64,000 bases of DNA from an uncultured Eubacteriales bacterium (GCA_958421945.1 CATZMZ010000001.1:186001-250000), one strand, 5' to 3'. Positions 9,545-19,557 are shown, counted from the stretch's first letter. Numbers and translations are program-made. The notes: a model not told the origin generated them from the letters alone.

Positions 9545-9865
9545 ATGGTTAAAAAAGACAAAACGTGCGGAGAGTGCGGATATACGCTGTCGCGATTTTA
9601 CGAAACGGGTATGCTCGGCTGTCCGTCGTGTTACCGCGCGTTTAAAACGGAAATGCTCGCCGCGCTTAAAGAGGTGCAGGGCGGAAACACTCGCCATACG
9701 GGCAAGTCTCCCGACGATACGGACAGAACGCTGTTGGCAGAATATAAGTCGCTTTTATCCGAGCGCGAAAACGCCGTTTTAGAGGAACGTTTCGCCGATT
9801 CCGCGGCGCTTTCCGAAAAACTGTTCGAACTTTCCGAAACTCTTAAAGAAAGGGGGCTTATCTGA
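9545..9865 (+). CDS. mcsA: McsA-like activator of protein arginine kinase (short form)
   Basis: A 106-residue protein with one four-Cys zinc site (CGEC at residues 8-11 and CPSC at residues 26-29) followed by a C-terminal UVR-type coiled coil (LLSERENAVLEERFADSAAL). In Bacillus, McsA is about 185 residues with two zinc modules, and activates the arginine kinase McsB. Here only one zinc module remains, so this is a shortened form. The stop codon overlaps the mcsB start (TGATG), indicating translational coupling, which strongly supports the assignment despite the small size. Confidence 0.88.
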   Translation: MVKKDKTCGECGYTLSRFYETGMLGCPSCYRAFKTEMLAALKEVQGGNTRHTGKSPDDTDRTLLAEYKSLLSERENAVLEERFADSAALSEKLFELSETLKERGLI

Positions 9866-10878
9866 TGGCGGTTTTCGATACCGAACTTTATAAGGGGAAT
9901 ATCGTTACCACGCGCGTCAGACTTGCGCGAAATTTCAGGGATTATCCTTTTAAAATCAACGAGCCGGAGCTGGCGCACGAAACCGCGAAAGAGGTCAGCG
10001 TCGCACTGTATAATCGCGACCGCTTTACGCTGTATTATTTGTCCGAGCTGTCGGAGCTTAAAAAAGAGGCGATGAAAGAACGCCATTTAATCAGCCAAAA
10101 CCTGATTGACAATTCCGCTTGCGGCGCGGCGCTCGTAAACGAGGACGAGTCGCTTTCGTTAATGATCAACGAGGAGGACATTATCCGCGAGCAATGCTTT
10201 ATGCGCGGTTTTTGCTTAAAGGACGCGTACGAGCGGCTTTCCGTTATCGACGACGAAATAAACAATAATTTCGACGTGGCATTCGATGACGAATTCGGTT
10301 ATCTGACCGCTTGCCCGACTAACGCGGGTACGGGGCTTCGCGCTTCGGTTATGCTTTTTCTGCCCGCGCTGACGTACGGCGGGAAAATCGCTTCCTCTCT
10401 TCGGGAATTTTCGGAAAGGGGGCTTACGGTGAGGGGTCTTTACGGCGAAGGGAGCAAGGCGGAGGGCTGCGTTTATCAGATAAGCAACGAAATTACGCTG
10501 GGGCTTTCCGAATACGAAATTTTAGAATTAGTGGAAAACGCGGTTATTACCGTATGCAAAGCGGAACGCGCCGAATCGGAAAGACTTTTCGGCTCGGCGG
10601 AGCTTACCGTAATGGACAGGGCGAAAAAATCCTACGGCATTTTAACCAACGCCGTTCTGTTAAGCTATGACGAGTTTATTACGGAGCTTGCGCGCGTTAA
10701 GCTCGGCGCAATGATGGGATTTATCGATATCCGCGATTTGCCGCGGTTAGACGACCTTGCCGTATCCGTTCGCCCCGCGAATTTAAGTCTTGCTTACGGC
10801 AAACGGCTTAACGAAACGGAGCGGGATCTTTACCGCGCGGAAACGGTCAGAAAAGTTCTGTCCGAACTGAACGATTAG
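9865..10878 (+). CDS. mcsB: Protein arginine kinase McsB
   Basis: A 337-residue ATP:guanido phosphotransferase-family enzyme that phosphorylates arginines, marking proteins for ClpCP degradation. Visible are the N-terminal TTRVRLARNFRDYPF, the NEEDIIREQ segment with catalytic Glu, and the CPTNAGTGLRAS loop with the conserved Cys. Near the C-terminus RDLYRA fits the RDxxRA allosteric phospho-arginine sensor of true McsB, and so sets it apart from creatine-kinase relatives. It is coupled to mcsA and lies 153 bases before clpC. The gene ctsR, which usually leads this operon, is not in the window. Confidence 0.95.
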   Translation: MAVFDTELYKGNIVTTRVRLARNFRDYPFKINEPELAHETAKEVSVALYNRDRFTLYYLSELSELKKEAMKERHLISQNLIDNSACGAALVNEDESLSLMINEEDIIREQCFMRGFCLKDAYERLSVIDDEINNNFDVAFDDEFGYLTACPTNAGTGLRASVMLFLPALTYGGKIASSLREFSERGLTVRGLYGEGSKAEGCVYQISNEITLGLSEYEILELVENAVITVCKAERAESERLFGSAELTVMDRAKKSYGILTNAVLLSYDEFITELARVKLGAMMGFIDIRDLPRLDDLAVSVRPANLSLAYGKRLNETERDLYRAETVRKVLSELND

Positions 10879-11031
10879 GCTTACGTTATAAATTTGTTCT
10901 GCCCGCTTGACCGTCCTGCCCGCAGTTAAATCGTTTTAAAAAGGGTTAAGACGGTATCTTAAATTTGAAAAAAATTTCGTAAAATTTTGTTTAATCATAA
11001 GGCAAATACAAAGTAAAATCAGGGTGCATTT

Positions 11032-13515
11032 ATGTATTACGACGCATTTTCACGCAACGTAAATCAGGTTATCGAAATCGCGACCGTGCTGACGAAAAGG
11101 TTTGGTTGCAGATATATCGGCAGCGAGCATATTTTGTTCGGCTTGCTTTCCGTAACGGACGGCAGGGCGGCGGCTATCTTAAAGGAAGCCGAAGTCGATA
11201 CGGACAGATATCTCAATTATTTTCAGCGCACGATTGACAAGACGATGGTTATCCCCGGCAATATGTTTACGCCGAGGACGAAACGTCTCTTCGAGAAATC
11301 GGTGGACATTTCGCTTAAAGCGCACTCGGGGTTCGTCGGAACGGAACATTTACTGCTCGCGCTGCTTCTCGATTCCGAAAGCGTCGCCGTGGCTATTCTT
11401 AAAGCGATGCGCGTGGACGTGGACGAAATGGCGGAGGAGCTTGCACAGTATCTTCTTGCGGATTTCGACGAGGAAACGGAAGAGGAGGAACGCCCCGTCG
11501 TTCAGCCGAAAGCTACGGAGAGCTTCGGCAAAAAGGACGAAAAGCGTTCGGATAAATCGCAGGACGATTTGGGCGAGCTTAATAAATACGGCGTAAACCT
11601 TAACAAAAAAGCCGAGGAGGGCAGGCTTGACCCGGTTATCGGCAGAAAGGAAGAAATAGACAGGGTTATTCAGATTTTATCGCGCAGAACGAAAAACAAT
11701 CCCGTACTTATCGGCGAGCCGGGCGTCGGCAAGTCCGCCGTGGTGGAAGGGCTTGCGCAGGCGATAGTTAAAGGCGCTGTTCCCGAAATTCTCGCGGATA
11801 AATGCGTTTTTTCGTTAGACCTTGCGGGCATGCTTGCGGGTGCGCGTTACCGCGGCGATTTTGAAGAACGCCTTAAAAAAACGGTGGAATTCGTCAGACA
11901 AAACGGCAATATAATTTTGTTTATAGACGAAATTCACAACATCGTCGGCGCGGGCAGTTCGGGCGAAGGAAATATGGACGCGGCTAACATTTTAAAGCCC
12001 ATGCTTTCCCGCGGGGAACTGCAAACAATCGGCGCGACCACTATCGACGAATACCGGAAATACATCGAAAAGGACGCGGCGCTGGAACGCAGATTTCAGC
12101 CGATTATGGTGGACGCGCCCGACACGGACGAAACGGTTGAAATTTTAAAAGGTCTGCGCGATAAATACGAATCGCATCACGGCGTAAGTATTCCCGACGA
12201 GGCGATAGTTGCGGCGGTAACCCTTTCGGACAGATATATTACGGACAGATTTTTGCCCGACAAAGCAATCGATTTAATCGACGAGGCGGCGTCGCGCGTG
12301 CGGCTTGACAGTTACAATTCCCCCGCGGAAGCCAAGCAAAAAGAAAACGAGCTTAACACGCTTATCGCCGAAAAAAACGAGGCGAAGCGGCGGGAAGATT
12401 TCGAGCGGGCTTTAAGGCTTAACAAAGATATCGAACGGGTAAACAAACAGCTTGAAGAAATAAGGGTTAAAGCAAGCAAAAACCGCGTAAACCGCGAAAA
12501 ACTCCGCTTAACGCCCGACGACGTGGCGAAGGTCGTTTCCAACTGGACGGGCGTACCCGTGGTTAAGCTTACCGAAACGGAAGCGCAAAAACTTCTCGAC
12601 CTCGAGGATACCTTGCACCAGCGCGTAATCGGGCAGAAGTCGGCGGTTAAAGCCGTTTCCGACGCGATAAGGCGCGCCCGCGCGGGGTTAAAAGACCCCG
12701 ACAGACCGGTCGGCTCGTTCATTTTCGTCGGACCTACCGGCGTCGGCAAAACCGAGCTTTCAAAAGCACTCGCGGAGGCGGTGTTCGGCAACGAAAATAA
12801 TTTAATAAGGGTCGATATGAGCGAGTATATGGAAAAACATTCCGTATCCAAGCTCGTAGGCGCGCCCCCGGGGTACGTCGGCTTCGACGAGGCGGGGCAG
12901 CTGACCGAAAAGGTGAGAAGAAAGCCTTATTCCGTAGTGCTTTTCGACGAGATAGAAAAGGCGCATCCGGACGTGTTCAATCTTATGCTCCAGATTCTCG
13001 ACGACGGCAGGCTTACAGACAGCAAGGGCAGAACGATAAGCTTTAAAAACACCATAATAATACTTACGTCCAACGTCGGCGCGACAGAAATTCAGCGGCG
13101 CGGCGCGCTCGGTTTTACCGACAGCAAGCAAGCCGCTTACGACGATATGTGCGACAGGTATATGGACGCGTTAAAAGAAAAATTTCGCCCCGAATTTCTT
13201 AACAGAATCGACGACGTGATAGTTTTCCATAAACTGACGAGGGACGAAACGGCGGAAATTGCCGAAATCCTGCTTAAAAGCCTTAAAAAGCGCCTTGCGG
13301 TTATGGGGGTAACGCTCGTCGTGTCGCAAGCCGCTATGGATTTGATTATCGAAAAAGGCTATGACGACGAGTACGGCGCGCGCCCGTTAAAACGGGTTAT
13401 CAGACGATACGTAGAGGATAAATTATCCGAAGAAATACTGCGCGGCACGCTCGCGGATAACACCACGCTTACCTTGGACGCCGCCGACGGAGAGTTTGTT
13501 TTCAGACGCTCCTAA
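11032..13515 (+). CDS. clpC: ATP-dependent Clp protease ATP-binding subunit ClpC
   Basis: An 827-residue AAA+ unfoldase that feeds substrates, including arginine-phosphorylated proteins, to ClpP. Domains in order: double Clp-N repeat (residues 1-145), first AAA+ module with GEPGVGKS (about residue 230), a middle region with the UVR motif ([19 protein letters not shown]) that binds McsB/MecA-type adaptors, second AAA+ module with GPTGVGKT (about 567), and a C-terminal D2-small domain. The middle insertion is short, as in ClpC rather than ClpB. No CtsR operator (GGTCAAA repeats) is visible in the 153 bases upstream; an AT-rich stretch there probably holds its promoter. Confidence 0.97.
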   Translation: MYYDAFSRNVNQVIEIATVLTKRFGCRYIGSEHILFGLLSVTDGRAAAILKEAEVDTDRYLNYFQRTIDKTMVIPGNMFTPRTKRLFEKSVDISLKAHSGFVGTEHLLLALLLDSESVAVAILKAMRVDVDEMAEELAQYLLADFDEETEEEERPVVQPKATESFGKKDEKRSDKSQDDLGELNKYGVNLNKKAEEGRLDPVIGRKEEIDRVIQILSRRTKNNPVLIGEPGVGKSAVVEGLAQAIVKGAVPEILADKCVFSLDLAGMLAGARYRGDFEERLKKTVEFVRQNGNIILFIDEIHNIVGAGSSGEGNMDAANILKPMLSRGELQTIGATTIDEYRKYIEKDAALERRFQPIMVDAPDTDETVEILKGLRDKYESHHGVSIPDEAIVAAVTLSDRYITDRFLPDKAIDLIDEAASRVRLDSYNSPAEAKQKENELNTLIAEKNEAKRREDFERALRLNKDIERVNKQLEEIRVKASKNRVNREKLRLTPDDVAKVVSNWTGVPVVKLTETEAQKLLDLEDTLHQRVIGQKSAVKAVSDAIRRARAGLKDPDRPVGSFIFVGPTGVGKTELSKALAEAVFGNENNLIRVDMSEYMEKHSVSKLVGAPPGYVGFDEAGQLTEKVRRKPYSVVLFDEIEKAHPDVFNLMLQILDDGRLTDSKGRTISFKNTIIILTSNVGATEIQRRGALGFTDSKQAAYDDMCDRYMDALKEKFRPEFLNRIDDVIVFHKLTRDETAEIAEILLKSLKKRLAVMGVTLVVSQAAMDLIIEKGYDDEYGARPLKRVIRRYVEDKLSEEILRGTLADNTTLTLDAADGEFVFRRS

Positions 13516-13545
13516 CGCGCGTCAACACGCACGCCGGACGCCGCT

Positions 13546-13573
13546 TTGAAATTATAAAATTTTTCGGTATTAT
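13546..13573 (+). promoter_or_regulatory. Likely sigma-A promoter for hpf
   Basis: TTGAAA at 13546-13551 and TATTAT at 13568-13573, 16 bases apart, about 60 bases before the hpf start. The region between clpC and hpf is AT-rich and holds no other gene. Confidence 0.5.
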
Positions 13574-13634
13574 TTTCGGATAAAAAAAGGGTTTTAAATC
13601 AGTAATTTCGTATTATTATATGAGGAGGGATAAT

Positions 13635-14168
13635 ATGAACATTGACTTTAACAGCAGAAATTGCGAAATCAGCGACAAATTGAAGAAGATTACCGAACAG
13701 AAGCTTAACAAGCTGGACAAATATTTTGGCAACGGCGAGGCGAAAGCCAAGGTAAACTTCAAAAAGCAGGCTTCCTCGCTTACTACCGAGGTTATGCTCG
13801 ACTATTGCGGAAATTTTGTCCGCGCAACCGCTTCGGGCGATAATTTTTACGACAATCTCGACGTCGTGCTTCCGAAGCTCGAAGGGCAAATCAGAAAGTA
13901 CCGCACGAAGTTCGACAAGCACAACAAAAACGCCGCGTTTGCGAGCGTGGCGGAGTATAAGGACGAAAAGAAAATCGAAGAAAGCAAGGCTAATCTCGTT
14001 AAACAGAAAAAGTTTAAGCTTTCGCCCATGACGGTCAACGAAGCGCAAGAGGAAATGGAGCTTTTAGGACACTCTTTTTACGTGTTTTTGGAGGCTAAAA
14101 CCAACACCGTTCAGGTGCTGTATTTAAGAAACGACGGCGATTTGGGTTTAATCGACCCCGAAATTTAG
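13635..14168 (+). CDS. hpf: Ribosome hibernation-promoting factor, long form
   Basis: A 177-residue protein that dimerises 70S ribosomes into inactive 100S particles in stationary phase. The N-terminal S30AE domain begins MNIDFNSRNCEISDKLKK; a charged linker leads to the C-terminal dimerisation domain (SPMTVNEAQEEMELLGHSF and YLRNDGDLGLIDPE), which defines the long form found in Gram-positive bacteria. The ATG at 13635 is chosen because the GAGGAGGG at 13622-13629 is a near-perfect ribosome binding site for it; the in-frame ATG at 13620 overlaps that site. Probably transcribed alone from its own promoter. Confidence 0.95.
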   Translation: MNIDFNSRNCEISDKLKKITEQKLNKLDKYFGNGEAKAKVNFKKQASSLTTEVMLDYCGNFVRATASGDNFYDNLDVVLPKLEGQIRKYRTKFDKHNKNAAFASVAEYKDEKKIEESKANLVKQKKFKLSPMTVNEAQEEMELLGHSFYVFLEAKTNTVQVLYLRNDGDLGLIDPEI

Positions 14169-14213
14169 CCGCTTCACGATTAAAAGTATTTTACTTAACA
14201 GTTAAAAAGAAAA

Positions 14214-15008
14214 ATGGTTAAAACGGGCATATCTACCGCCTCGCTTTTCGGGCGTTTCGCTACTGAAAACGCGATTAAAGAATTAAGCTACCACAAGGTT
14301 GTTACGGCGGAGGTTTTTCTCGAATCTTATTGCGAATATAATAAAAAATTCGGGAAAATTATTAAAAGAAACGAGGGCGATACGGAAATTCATTCCTTTC
14401 ACACCCTGACTACACAGTTCGAACCTCAACTGTACAGCTTAAACGAAAGAGCGCAAAACGACTCTTTCGTTTTGCTTGAACGCGCGTTGCAGGCGGCGAA
14501 GGCGATGGGGGCGCAGTATTACACTTTCCACGGTTCGGCGCGCTTTAAAAGAACGCCCGTTACCATAAATTTCGAGCGGCACGCGGCGATAACTCAACGC
14601 ATTATCGAGCTTTGCGCGGCGTACGGCGTCGCGCTCGCTTACGAAAACGTACACTGGGCGTATTATAATTATATCGGCTTTTTTAGCGAGCTGCGCAAAA
14701 GGACGCACGGCTTAAAGGGTACGTTCGATATTAAGCAGGCGCGGCAGTCCGGCGAGGACTATTCGAGGTTTATCGAGGAAATGGGCGCGGATATCGTAAC
14801 GGCGCACTTGTCCGACGTGGACGAGAACGGGAAAATGTGTTTGCCGGGACGCGGAACGACGGATTTTTCCGACGTTTTCAAAAGACTTAAAGACGTGGGT
14901 TTCGACGGGGCTATTTTAATCGAAGCATACCAAAGCGATTACAAGGAAATGCGCGAGCTGTACGATTCGCTCGATTATTTATCCGAGCTTGCCGATAAAA
15001 TTTTTTAA
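14214..15008 (+). CDS. Sugar phosphate isomerase/epimerase family TIM-barrel protein
   Basis: A 264-residue protein of the AP-endonuclease-2/xylose-isomerase-like TIM barrel group. Recognisable are YYTFHGSARF, ALAYENVHW (metal-ligand Glu in YEN), GTFDIKQARQSG, TAHLSDVDENG with His and Asp ligands, PGRGTTDF and ILIEAYQ, the usual order of metal-binding segments. Members isomerise or epimerise sugars or cyclitols; the substrate cannot be told from sequence. It starts 45 bases after hpf and is followed by a strong bidirectional terminator. No pathway partner is adjacent. Confidence 0.85.
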   Translation: MVKTGISTASLFGRFATENAIKELSYHKVVTAEVFLESYCEYNKKFGKIIKRNEGDTEIHSFHTLTTQFEPQLYSLNERAQNDSFVLLERALQAAKAMGAQYYTFHGSARFKRTPVTINFERHAAITQRIIELCAAYGVALAYENVHWAYYNYIGFFSELRKRTHGLKGTFDIKQARQSGEDYSRFIEEMGADIVTAHLSDVDENGKMCLPGRGTTDFSDVFKRLKDVGFDGAILIEAYQSDYKEMRELYDSLDYLSELADKIF

Positions 15009-15067
15009 CGCCTTATAATATGCGCTTTGATGAGCGGACTAAAACCGAATAACCGTAAAAAAAGACT

Positions 15068-15105
15068 GCGCCTGCGGGTTAAACCCGCAGGCGCAAATAT
15101 TTTAT
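15068..15105 (+). terminator. Bidirectional intrinsic terminator
   Basis: A perfect 13-bp stem with a one-base centre (GCGCCTGCGGGTT / AACCCGCAGGCGC, 15068-15094), preceded by an A-run and followed by AAATATTTTATTTT. It sits between the convergent epimerase gene and the minus-strand Wzz-like gene and can serve both. Confidence 0.9.
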
Positions 15106-15211
15106 TTTAGCCGAAGCAACGATTTTAAATGGTTTTAATCGGAAAGCTTTTATAAGTTTATCGGTTTTTATTTCCGCGATTATCCGGATATATTTTAATA
15201 AAACGCCTTAG

Positions 15212-16606
15212 TTAAAACTTAATTTCATCTTTCGTCTGAGCCTTCATTTTGGCTGAGGTTTGCGAGTACGCCGCGATATACGCGATTAAAATTGCGCAGA
15301 ATTCGATTAAAACGATAATTTTAACGCTGATAATACCTTCGACAACGGTATGGGCGGAGTCTAATCTTACGATGTCGGTAGAGGAGGCGTGCGCGGCGTT
15401 AAATTCCTTCGCAAAGCCGTTGTAATCGCTTACCGAAGTTTTAATCGAATTAAACACCGTTTTAATCAACCCGTTTTTACCTTCAGCGCCCCCGATTTCC
15501 TCAATCAAAAGCTTGTAGGCGTCGGAATTTTTATCGGGGAAAGTGTGTTTGAGACTGTCGGGCAGGGGAGTGGAAACGCCGTCTGTCGTGGTGGTGTTGT
15601 CAATGTAATCGATATACGTTTGCAGACTTTCAAATTTTTGATTTGCCGCGCCTAACGATTTAGCGATATTCAGGCTTTGCTGCGAAAGCTGCGCGAAAAT
15701 GCTGTTGTCAATGTTTATAATGGTAGAGCCGATACTGCCGGATTGGATGCTGCCGAAGGTGTTTTTATACGCCTCGATAGCATTTAAGATTGCTTCCTGC
15801 TGCGCCGAAATCGCCGAAATACTGCTTTTTGCGATATCTCTGTTAAGGGTGAGATACGCAGATAAGCCGTTGTCAGTTTTTTCCAGCTTGTTGGTAACGA
15901 TTTTGTTTACGATACCGCTTAAAAGGGTTTTAGCGGAGTTAAACTCGTACAAAACGTCATTAATGGTTTTGCGGTTAAGGTTTGCCGTTTCGTAAATAAA
16001 CCCGTCGAGTTCTTTAAACGAAGAAATTTCTTCCGATAAAAGCTGAACGTAATCGGAAACGATTTGCGAAAGTTCTAACGCCTGCTCCATATATTCCGAG
16101 GTTTTAAGGAATGAATCGGACAGCTCGAAAGAAATGCTTTGAAGCGTGCCGTCCGAAAAGGATTTAACGTATTCGTTCGCGATGTTATCGACGACGTTTT
16201 TATAATCCCCGCTTGAAAAAGGAAGGTTGTCGGAGGTTCTCAGCGAGATAACGAAAGAAGTGGAAATGTAGTCTTTTTCTTCCTTTTTATCAGAATCCGT
16301 TTCGTAAGCGGAAACGGAAAGATTGCTTAAAACTTCCGTGTTAAGCGCGGGGTCGTTTTTGTCCGCCATAGCCTTGTCCACGATTATGGACTTTTTGGAG
16401 TTAAGCCGGGAAAGAGTCTCCTCGTCGGCATTAAGAAAAGAAATCGTGGTGGAATAACATTTCACGTCCGTAAAGCTTTTAACGCACGAAAGCACGACGG
16501 AGGTGACCAGTGCGGTGGCAAGAATGTAAAGCAGCGCCCGCTTAAACGCTTTTCGCGCAGTCTTAAACAGCTGCCCGAGAGTAATTTCGTTTGACGAATT
16601 GTCCAT
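15212..16606 (-). CDS. Wzz-like polysaccharide chain-length / co-polymerase protein
   Basis: A 464-residue membrane protein with an N-terminal transmembrane helix (about residues 24-44, after a basic segment), a long extracytoplasmic helical region rich in Ser, Asn and Lys, and a C-terminal helix (about residues 424-445) followed by a short Lys-rich tail. This two-helix plan is that of polysaccharide co-polymerases (Wzz/CapA), which set chain length during Wzy-type polymerisation. There is no attached tyrosine kinase domain. It is transcribed divergently from the surface-glycan cluster and shares its intergenic region. An AGGAG lies before the start. Sequence similarity is weak, so the role rests on topology and context. 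Confidence 0.6.
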   Translation of the reverse strand: MDNSSNEITLGQLFKTARKAFKRALLYILATALVTSVVLSCVKSFTDVKCYSTTISFLNADEETLSRLNSKKSIIVDKAMADKNDPALNTEVLSNLSVSAYETDSDKKEEKDYISTSFVISLRTSDNLPFSSGDYKNVVDNIANEYVKSFSDGTLQSISFELSDSFLKTSEYMEQALELSQIVSDYVQLLSEEISSFKELDGFIYETANLNRKTINDVLYEFNSAKTLLSGIVNKIVTNKLEKTDNGLSAYLTLNRDIAKSSISAISAQQEAILNAIEAYKNTFGSIQSGSIGSTIINIDNSIFAQLSQQSLNIAKSLGAANQKFESLQTYIDYIDNTTTTDGVSTPLPDSLKHTFPDKNSDAYKLLIEEIGGAEGKNGLIKTVFNSIKTSVSDYNGFAKEFNAAHASSTDIVRLDSAHTVVEGIISVKIIVLIEFCAILIAYIAAYSQTSAKMKAQTKDEIKF

Positions 16607-16634
16607 ATAAAAACTCCTGATTTATAACTATCGA

Positions 16635-16662
16635 ATTATACCGTCTAAATATTTTAACACAA
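16635..16662 (-). promoter_or_regulatory. Possible promoter of the Wzz-like gene
   Basis: Read on the minus strand: TTGTGT (16662-16657), 16 bases, TATAAT (16640-16635), about 30 bases before the start codon. The -10 element is perfect, the -35 is weak. Confidence 0.5.
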
Positions 16663-16744
16663 AAAAACTATTTATGCAATGATTTTAGCTTGATTTTTCG
16701 GATATAGCGACGTGCAGAGGGCGAAAGGCGCGCGGCGTTCGCTT

Positions 16745-16780
16745 TTATTTGCAAAAATACGACATTTAACTTGCAAATAA
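16745..16780 (+). repeat. Inverted repeat overlapping the -35 of the glycan operon
   Basis: TTATTTGCAA at 16745-16754 and TTGCAAATAA at 16771-16780 form a perfect 10-bp inverted repeat with a 16-base centre. The right arm contains the -35 hexamer of the adjacent promoter, so a dimeric regulator bound here would affect transcription of the glycan cluster. This is a candidate operator only. Confidence 0.5.
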
Positions 16781-16799
16781 AAAATATATATGGTATACT
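16771..16799 (+). promoter_or_regulatory. Promoter of the surface-glycan operon
   Basis: TTGCAA (16771-16776), 17 bases, TATACT (16794-16799), 42 bases before the GTG start of the sugar transferase. The same hexamers and spacing occur before the parvulin-like lipoprotein gene. Confidence 0.7.
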
Positions 16800-16841
16800 A
16801 TTAAAAAAATATGCTATTAAATAAATCCTTCGGGGTATCTA

Positions 16842-17600
16842 GTGTCTGACGAAAATAAAGACCTGTCCGCTTGCGTACGGCAAAACGATATAGAAGGCGA
16901 CAAACGCCTTAATTGTAATTGCAACAATCTCGATAATCAAAAACATAATATGTTAAACCCGTATAAGAAGATGACGTTTAGATACGGGTGTTATTTGGTT
17001 TTTAAAAGAATTTTCGATATAGTTTTTTCGAGTTTGTTTTTAATACTATTTTCTTGGCTTTATCTCATCATTGCGATTGCCGTTAAGTGCAGCGACGGAG
17101 GTAAAGTTTTTTATTTGCACGAACGCGTGGGCAAAAACGGCAAAAAAATCCGTATTCCCAAGTTCAGAAGCATGAAGAAGAACGCCGATAAGTTAGACGA
17201 GATGTTAAGCCCCGAGGAGCTTGAAAAGTTTAAGCGGGAATATAAAATGGACAACGACCCAAGGATTACCCCGCTCGGCAGGTTTTTGCGCAAAACCAGT
17301 CTTGACGAGCTGCCTAATATTTGGTCGGTGTTTATAGGGGGCATTTCGCTCGTCGGACCGCGCCCGTTAATGCAAAAAGAGATTGAGGAAAAATACGGCG
17401 ACGACGCGCGGAAATTGTTATCGGTTAAACCCGGAATGATAGGTTGGTGGGCGGCTAACGGCAGAAGCAACTGCACTTACGAAAGCGGCGAAAGGCAGCG
17501 GCTGGAATTGTTTTACGTGGACAACTGTTCGTTCGCGCTGGATATTAAAATTATTTTTAAGACGATAATCGGCGTATTCAAAAAGACAGGCGCAAAATAG
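16842..17600 (+). CDS. Undecaprenyl-phosphate sugar-phosphate transferase (WbaP/EpsL-type)
   Basis: A 252-residue polyprenol-phosphate hexose-1-phosphate transferase that starts glycan repeat-unit assembly on undecaprenyl phosphate at the inner membrane face. After about 45 polar residues there is one membrane-embedded segment ([22 protein letters not shown]) and the catalytic domain with [31 protein letters not shown], the invariant Asp-Glu, and LVGPRPLM. Start is a GTG with a CGGGG element about seven bases upstream; no in-frame ATG precedes the membrane segment until residue 38. It is first in a tight operon with the dTDP-rhamnose genes. The sugar transferred (galactose, N-acetylhexosamine or diNAcBac) cannot be deduced. 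Confidence 0.92.
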   Translation: MSDENKDLSACVRQNDIEGDKRLNCNCNNLDNQKHNMLNPYKKMTFRYGCYLVFKRIFDIVFSSLFLILFSWLYLIIAIAVKCSDGGKVFYLHERVGKNGKKIRIPKFRSMKKNADKLDEMLSPEELEKFKREYKMDNDPRITPLGRFLRKTSLDELPNIWSVFIGGISLVGPRPLMQKEIEEKYGDDARKLLSVKPGMIGWWAANGRSNCTYESGERQRLELFYVDNCSFALDIKIIFKTIIGVFKKTGAK

Positions 17601-17616
17601 TTCGGGGGAGTGTTTT

Positions 17617-18513
17617 ATGAAAGGAATTATTCTTGCTGGCGGAAGCGGCACGAGATTGTATCCGCTTACGCGCGTTACGAGCAAGCAGCTTTTGCCCGTG
17701 TACGATAAACCTATGATTTATTACCCTTTGTCCGTGTTGATGAATGCGAATATAAGGGACATTCTCATCATTTCCACACCCGACGACCTGCCTCGGTTCG
17801 AGAGGCTTTTCGGCGACGGCAAGGATTTTGGTATAACCCTTTCTTACGCGGTGCAAAACGCGCCGAACGGGCTTGCGGAGGCGTTCGTGATAGGCGAAAG
17901 TTTTATCGGGAACGATTGCGTGGCAATGGTTCTCGGCGACAATATCTTTGCGGGACACGGGCTTAAAAAAAGGCTTCTCGCCGCGGTTGAAAACGCCGAA
18001 AGCGGCAAGGGCGCGACGGTGTTCGGCTATTACGTGGACGACCCGGAACGGTTCGGCATCGTCGAGTTCGACGAAAACGGCAAAGTTTTATCGATAGAAG
18101 AAAAACCCGAAAAGCCGAAAAGCAATTACTGTGTTACGGGGTTGTATTTTTACGATAACGCGGTCGTTAAAATCGCCAAATCTCTTAAACCTTCCGCGCG
18201 CGGAGAGTACGAGATTACCGACGTTAATAAGGAATACTTAAAGTCGGGCGCGCTTAACGTGGAGATTCTGGGGCAAGGCTTTACCTGGCTTGACACCGGC
18301 ACGCACGAAAGCCTCGTGGACGCGACTAATTTCGTCAAAACCGTCGAAAGTCATCAGCATAGAAAAATCGCCTGCATAGAGGAAATTGCCTATTTAAACG
18401 GCTGGATTACCAAGGAGCAGGTATTAAAACTGTGCGAACCTATGGCGAAAAATCAGTACGGGGAATACCTTAAAGACGTCGTTGACGGCAAATACGTTGA
18501 CGGCTTGTATTAA
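17617..18513 (+). CDS. rfbA: Glucose-1-phosphate thymidylyltransferase
   Basis: A 298-residue enzyme (RmlA) forming dTDP-glucose from dTTP and glucose 1-phosphate, first step of dTDP-L-rhamnose synthesis. Diagnostic are [36 protein letters not shown], of which the [11 protein letters not shown] loop binds the nucleotide, then [10 protein letters not shown] and [13 protein letters not shown]. Length is normal. A GGGGGAG site lies seven bases before the ATG, and the gene follows the transferase by 16 bases. Confidence 0.97.
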   Translation: MKGIILAGGSGTRLYPLTRVTSKQLLPVYDKPMIYYPLSVLMNANIRDILIISTPDDLPRFERLFGDGKDFGITLSYAVQNAPNGLAEAFVIGESFIGNDCVAMVLGDNIFAGHGLKKRLLAAVENAESGKGATVFGYYVDDPERFGIVEFDENGKVLSIEEKPEKPKSNYCVTGLYFYDNAVVKIAKSLKPSARGEYEITDVNKEYLKSGALNVEILGQGFTWLDTGTHESLVDATNFVKTVESHQHRKIACIEEIAYLNGWITKEQVLKLCEPMAKNQYGEYLKDVVDGKYVDGLY

Positions 18514-18537
18514 AAATCGGTTCGGAGCATTGTTTTT

Positions 18538-19557
18538 ATGACGATAATCGTTACGGGCGGAGCGGGCTTTATAGGCAGCAATTTCGTCTATTATCAATTA
18601 AATAATCATCAGGACGACAAAATCGTTTGTCTTGACAAGCTTACTTACGCGGGCAATCTTTCCACGTTAAAAACCGCGCTGAATAATCGGAATTTTAAGT
18701 TCGTAAAGGGCGATATTTGCGACAAAGAAGTGGTTGAAAAACTCTTTTCGGAAGAAAAACCCGACGTCGTGGTTAATTTTGCGGCGGAGTCGCACGTGGA
18801 CAGAAGCATTACCGACCCCGACTTGTTTTTAAAAACTAACGTTATGGGCACGGCAAACCTTATGAACGCTTGCAGAAAATTCGGAATTAAGCGTTTTCAT
18901 CAGGTTTCCACGGACGAAGTATACGGCGATTTGCCGCTCGACCGCCCCGACTTGTTTTTTACCGAGCAAACGCCCATTAAAACGAGCAGTCCTTACAGCA
19001 GCAGTAAAGCCGCCGCCGATTTGCTTGTTACGGCGTATCACAGAACGTACGGCTTGCCCGTCAGCATTTCGAGATGCTCTAACAATTACGGCGCGTATCA
19101 TTTCCCCGAAAAGCTTATTCCGCTTACGATAATAAACGCGTTGCAGGATAAGCCGATTCCCGTTTACGGCGAGGGGCTTAACGTCAGGGACTGGCTTTAC
19201 GTGGACGACCATTGCAAGGCGATAGACATGATTATCAGACGTGGCAAAGACGGCGAAGTTTATAACGTCGGCGGTCATAACGAAAAACGAAATATCGACA
19301 TCGTTAAGCTTATTTGTAAAGAGCTTGGTAAGCCCGAAAGCCTTATAAAGCACGTTGCGGACAGAAAAGGACACGATATGCGTTATGCAATCGACCCGTC
19401 TAAAATCAAGCGCGAACTTGGCTGGTATCCCGAAACCCGCTTCGACGAGGGGATTAAGAAAACCGTAAAATGGTATCTCGACAATCAAAGCTGGTGGAAA
19501 GAAATTATTTCGGGCGAATATAAAGATTATTACGAAAAAACGTACGGTAAGAATTAA
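18538..19557 (+). CDS. rfbB: dTDP-glucose 4,6-dehydratase
   Basis: A 339-residue NAD-dependent short-chain dehydrogenase-type enzyme (RmlB) converting dTDP-glucose to dTDP-4-keto-6-deoxyglucose. The Rossmann motif GGAGFIGSNF is at the N-terminus; FAAESHVDRSI, STDEVYGDL, YSSSKAAADLLV (catalytic Tyr and Lys) and SRCSNNYGAYHFPEKLIP follow in the expected order. Full length. CGGAG lies upstream of the ATG, and the stop codon abuts the start of rfbD with no gap. Confidence 0.97.
   Translation: MTIIVTGGAGFIGSNFVYYQLNNHQDDKIVCLDKLTYAGNLSTLKTALNNRNFKFVKGDICDKEVVEKLFSEEKPDVVVNFAAESHVDRSITDPDLFLKTNVMGTANLMNACRKFGIKRFHQVSTDEVYGDLPLDRPDLFFTEQTPIKTSSPYSSSKAAADLLVTAYHRTYGLPVSISRCSNNYGAYHFPEKLIPLTIINALQDKPIPVYGEGLNVRDWLYVDDHCKAIDMIIRRGKDGEVYNVGGHNEKRNIDIVKLICKELGKPESLIKHVADRKGHDMRYAIDPSKIKRELGWYPETRFDEGIKKTVKWYLDNQSWWKEIISGEYKDYYEKTYGKN

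Noticed and set aside
10879..11031. CtsR operator before clpC
   Set aside because: No GGTCAAA direct repeat is present; a TTGAAA with a poorly spaced -10 was the best promoter candidate and was judged too weak to list.
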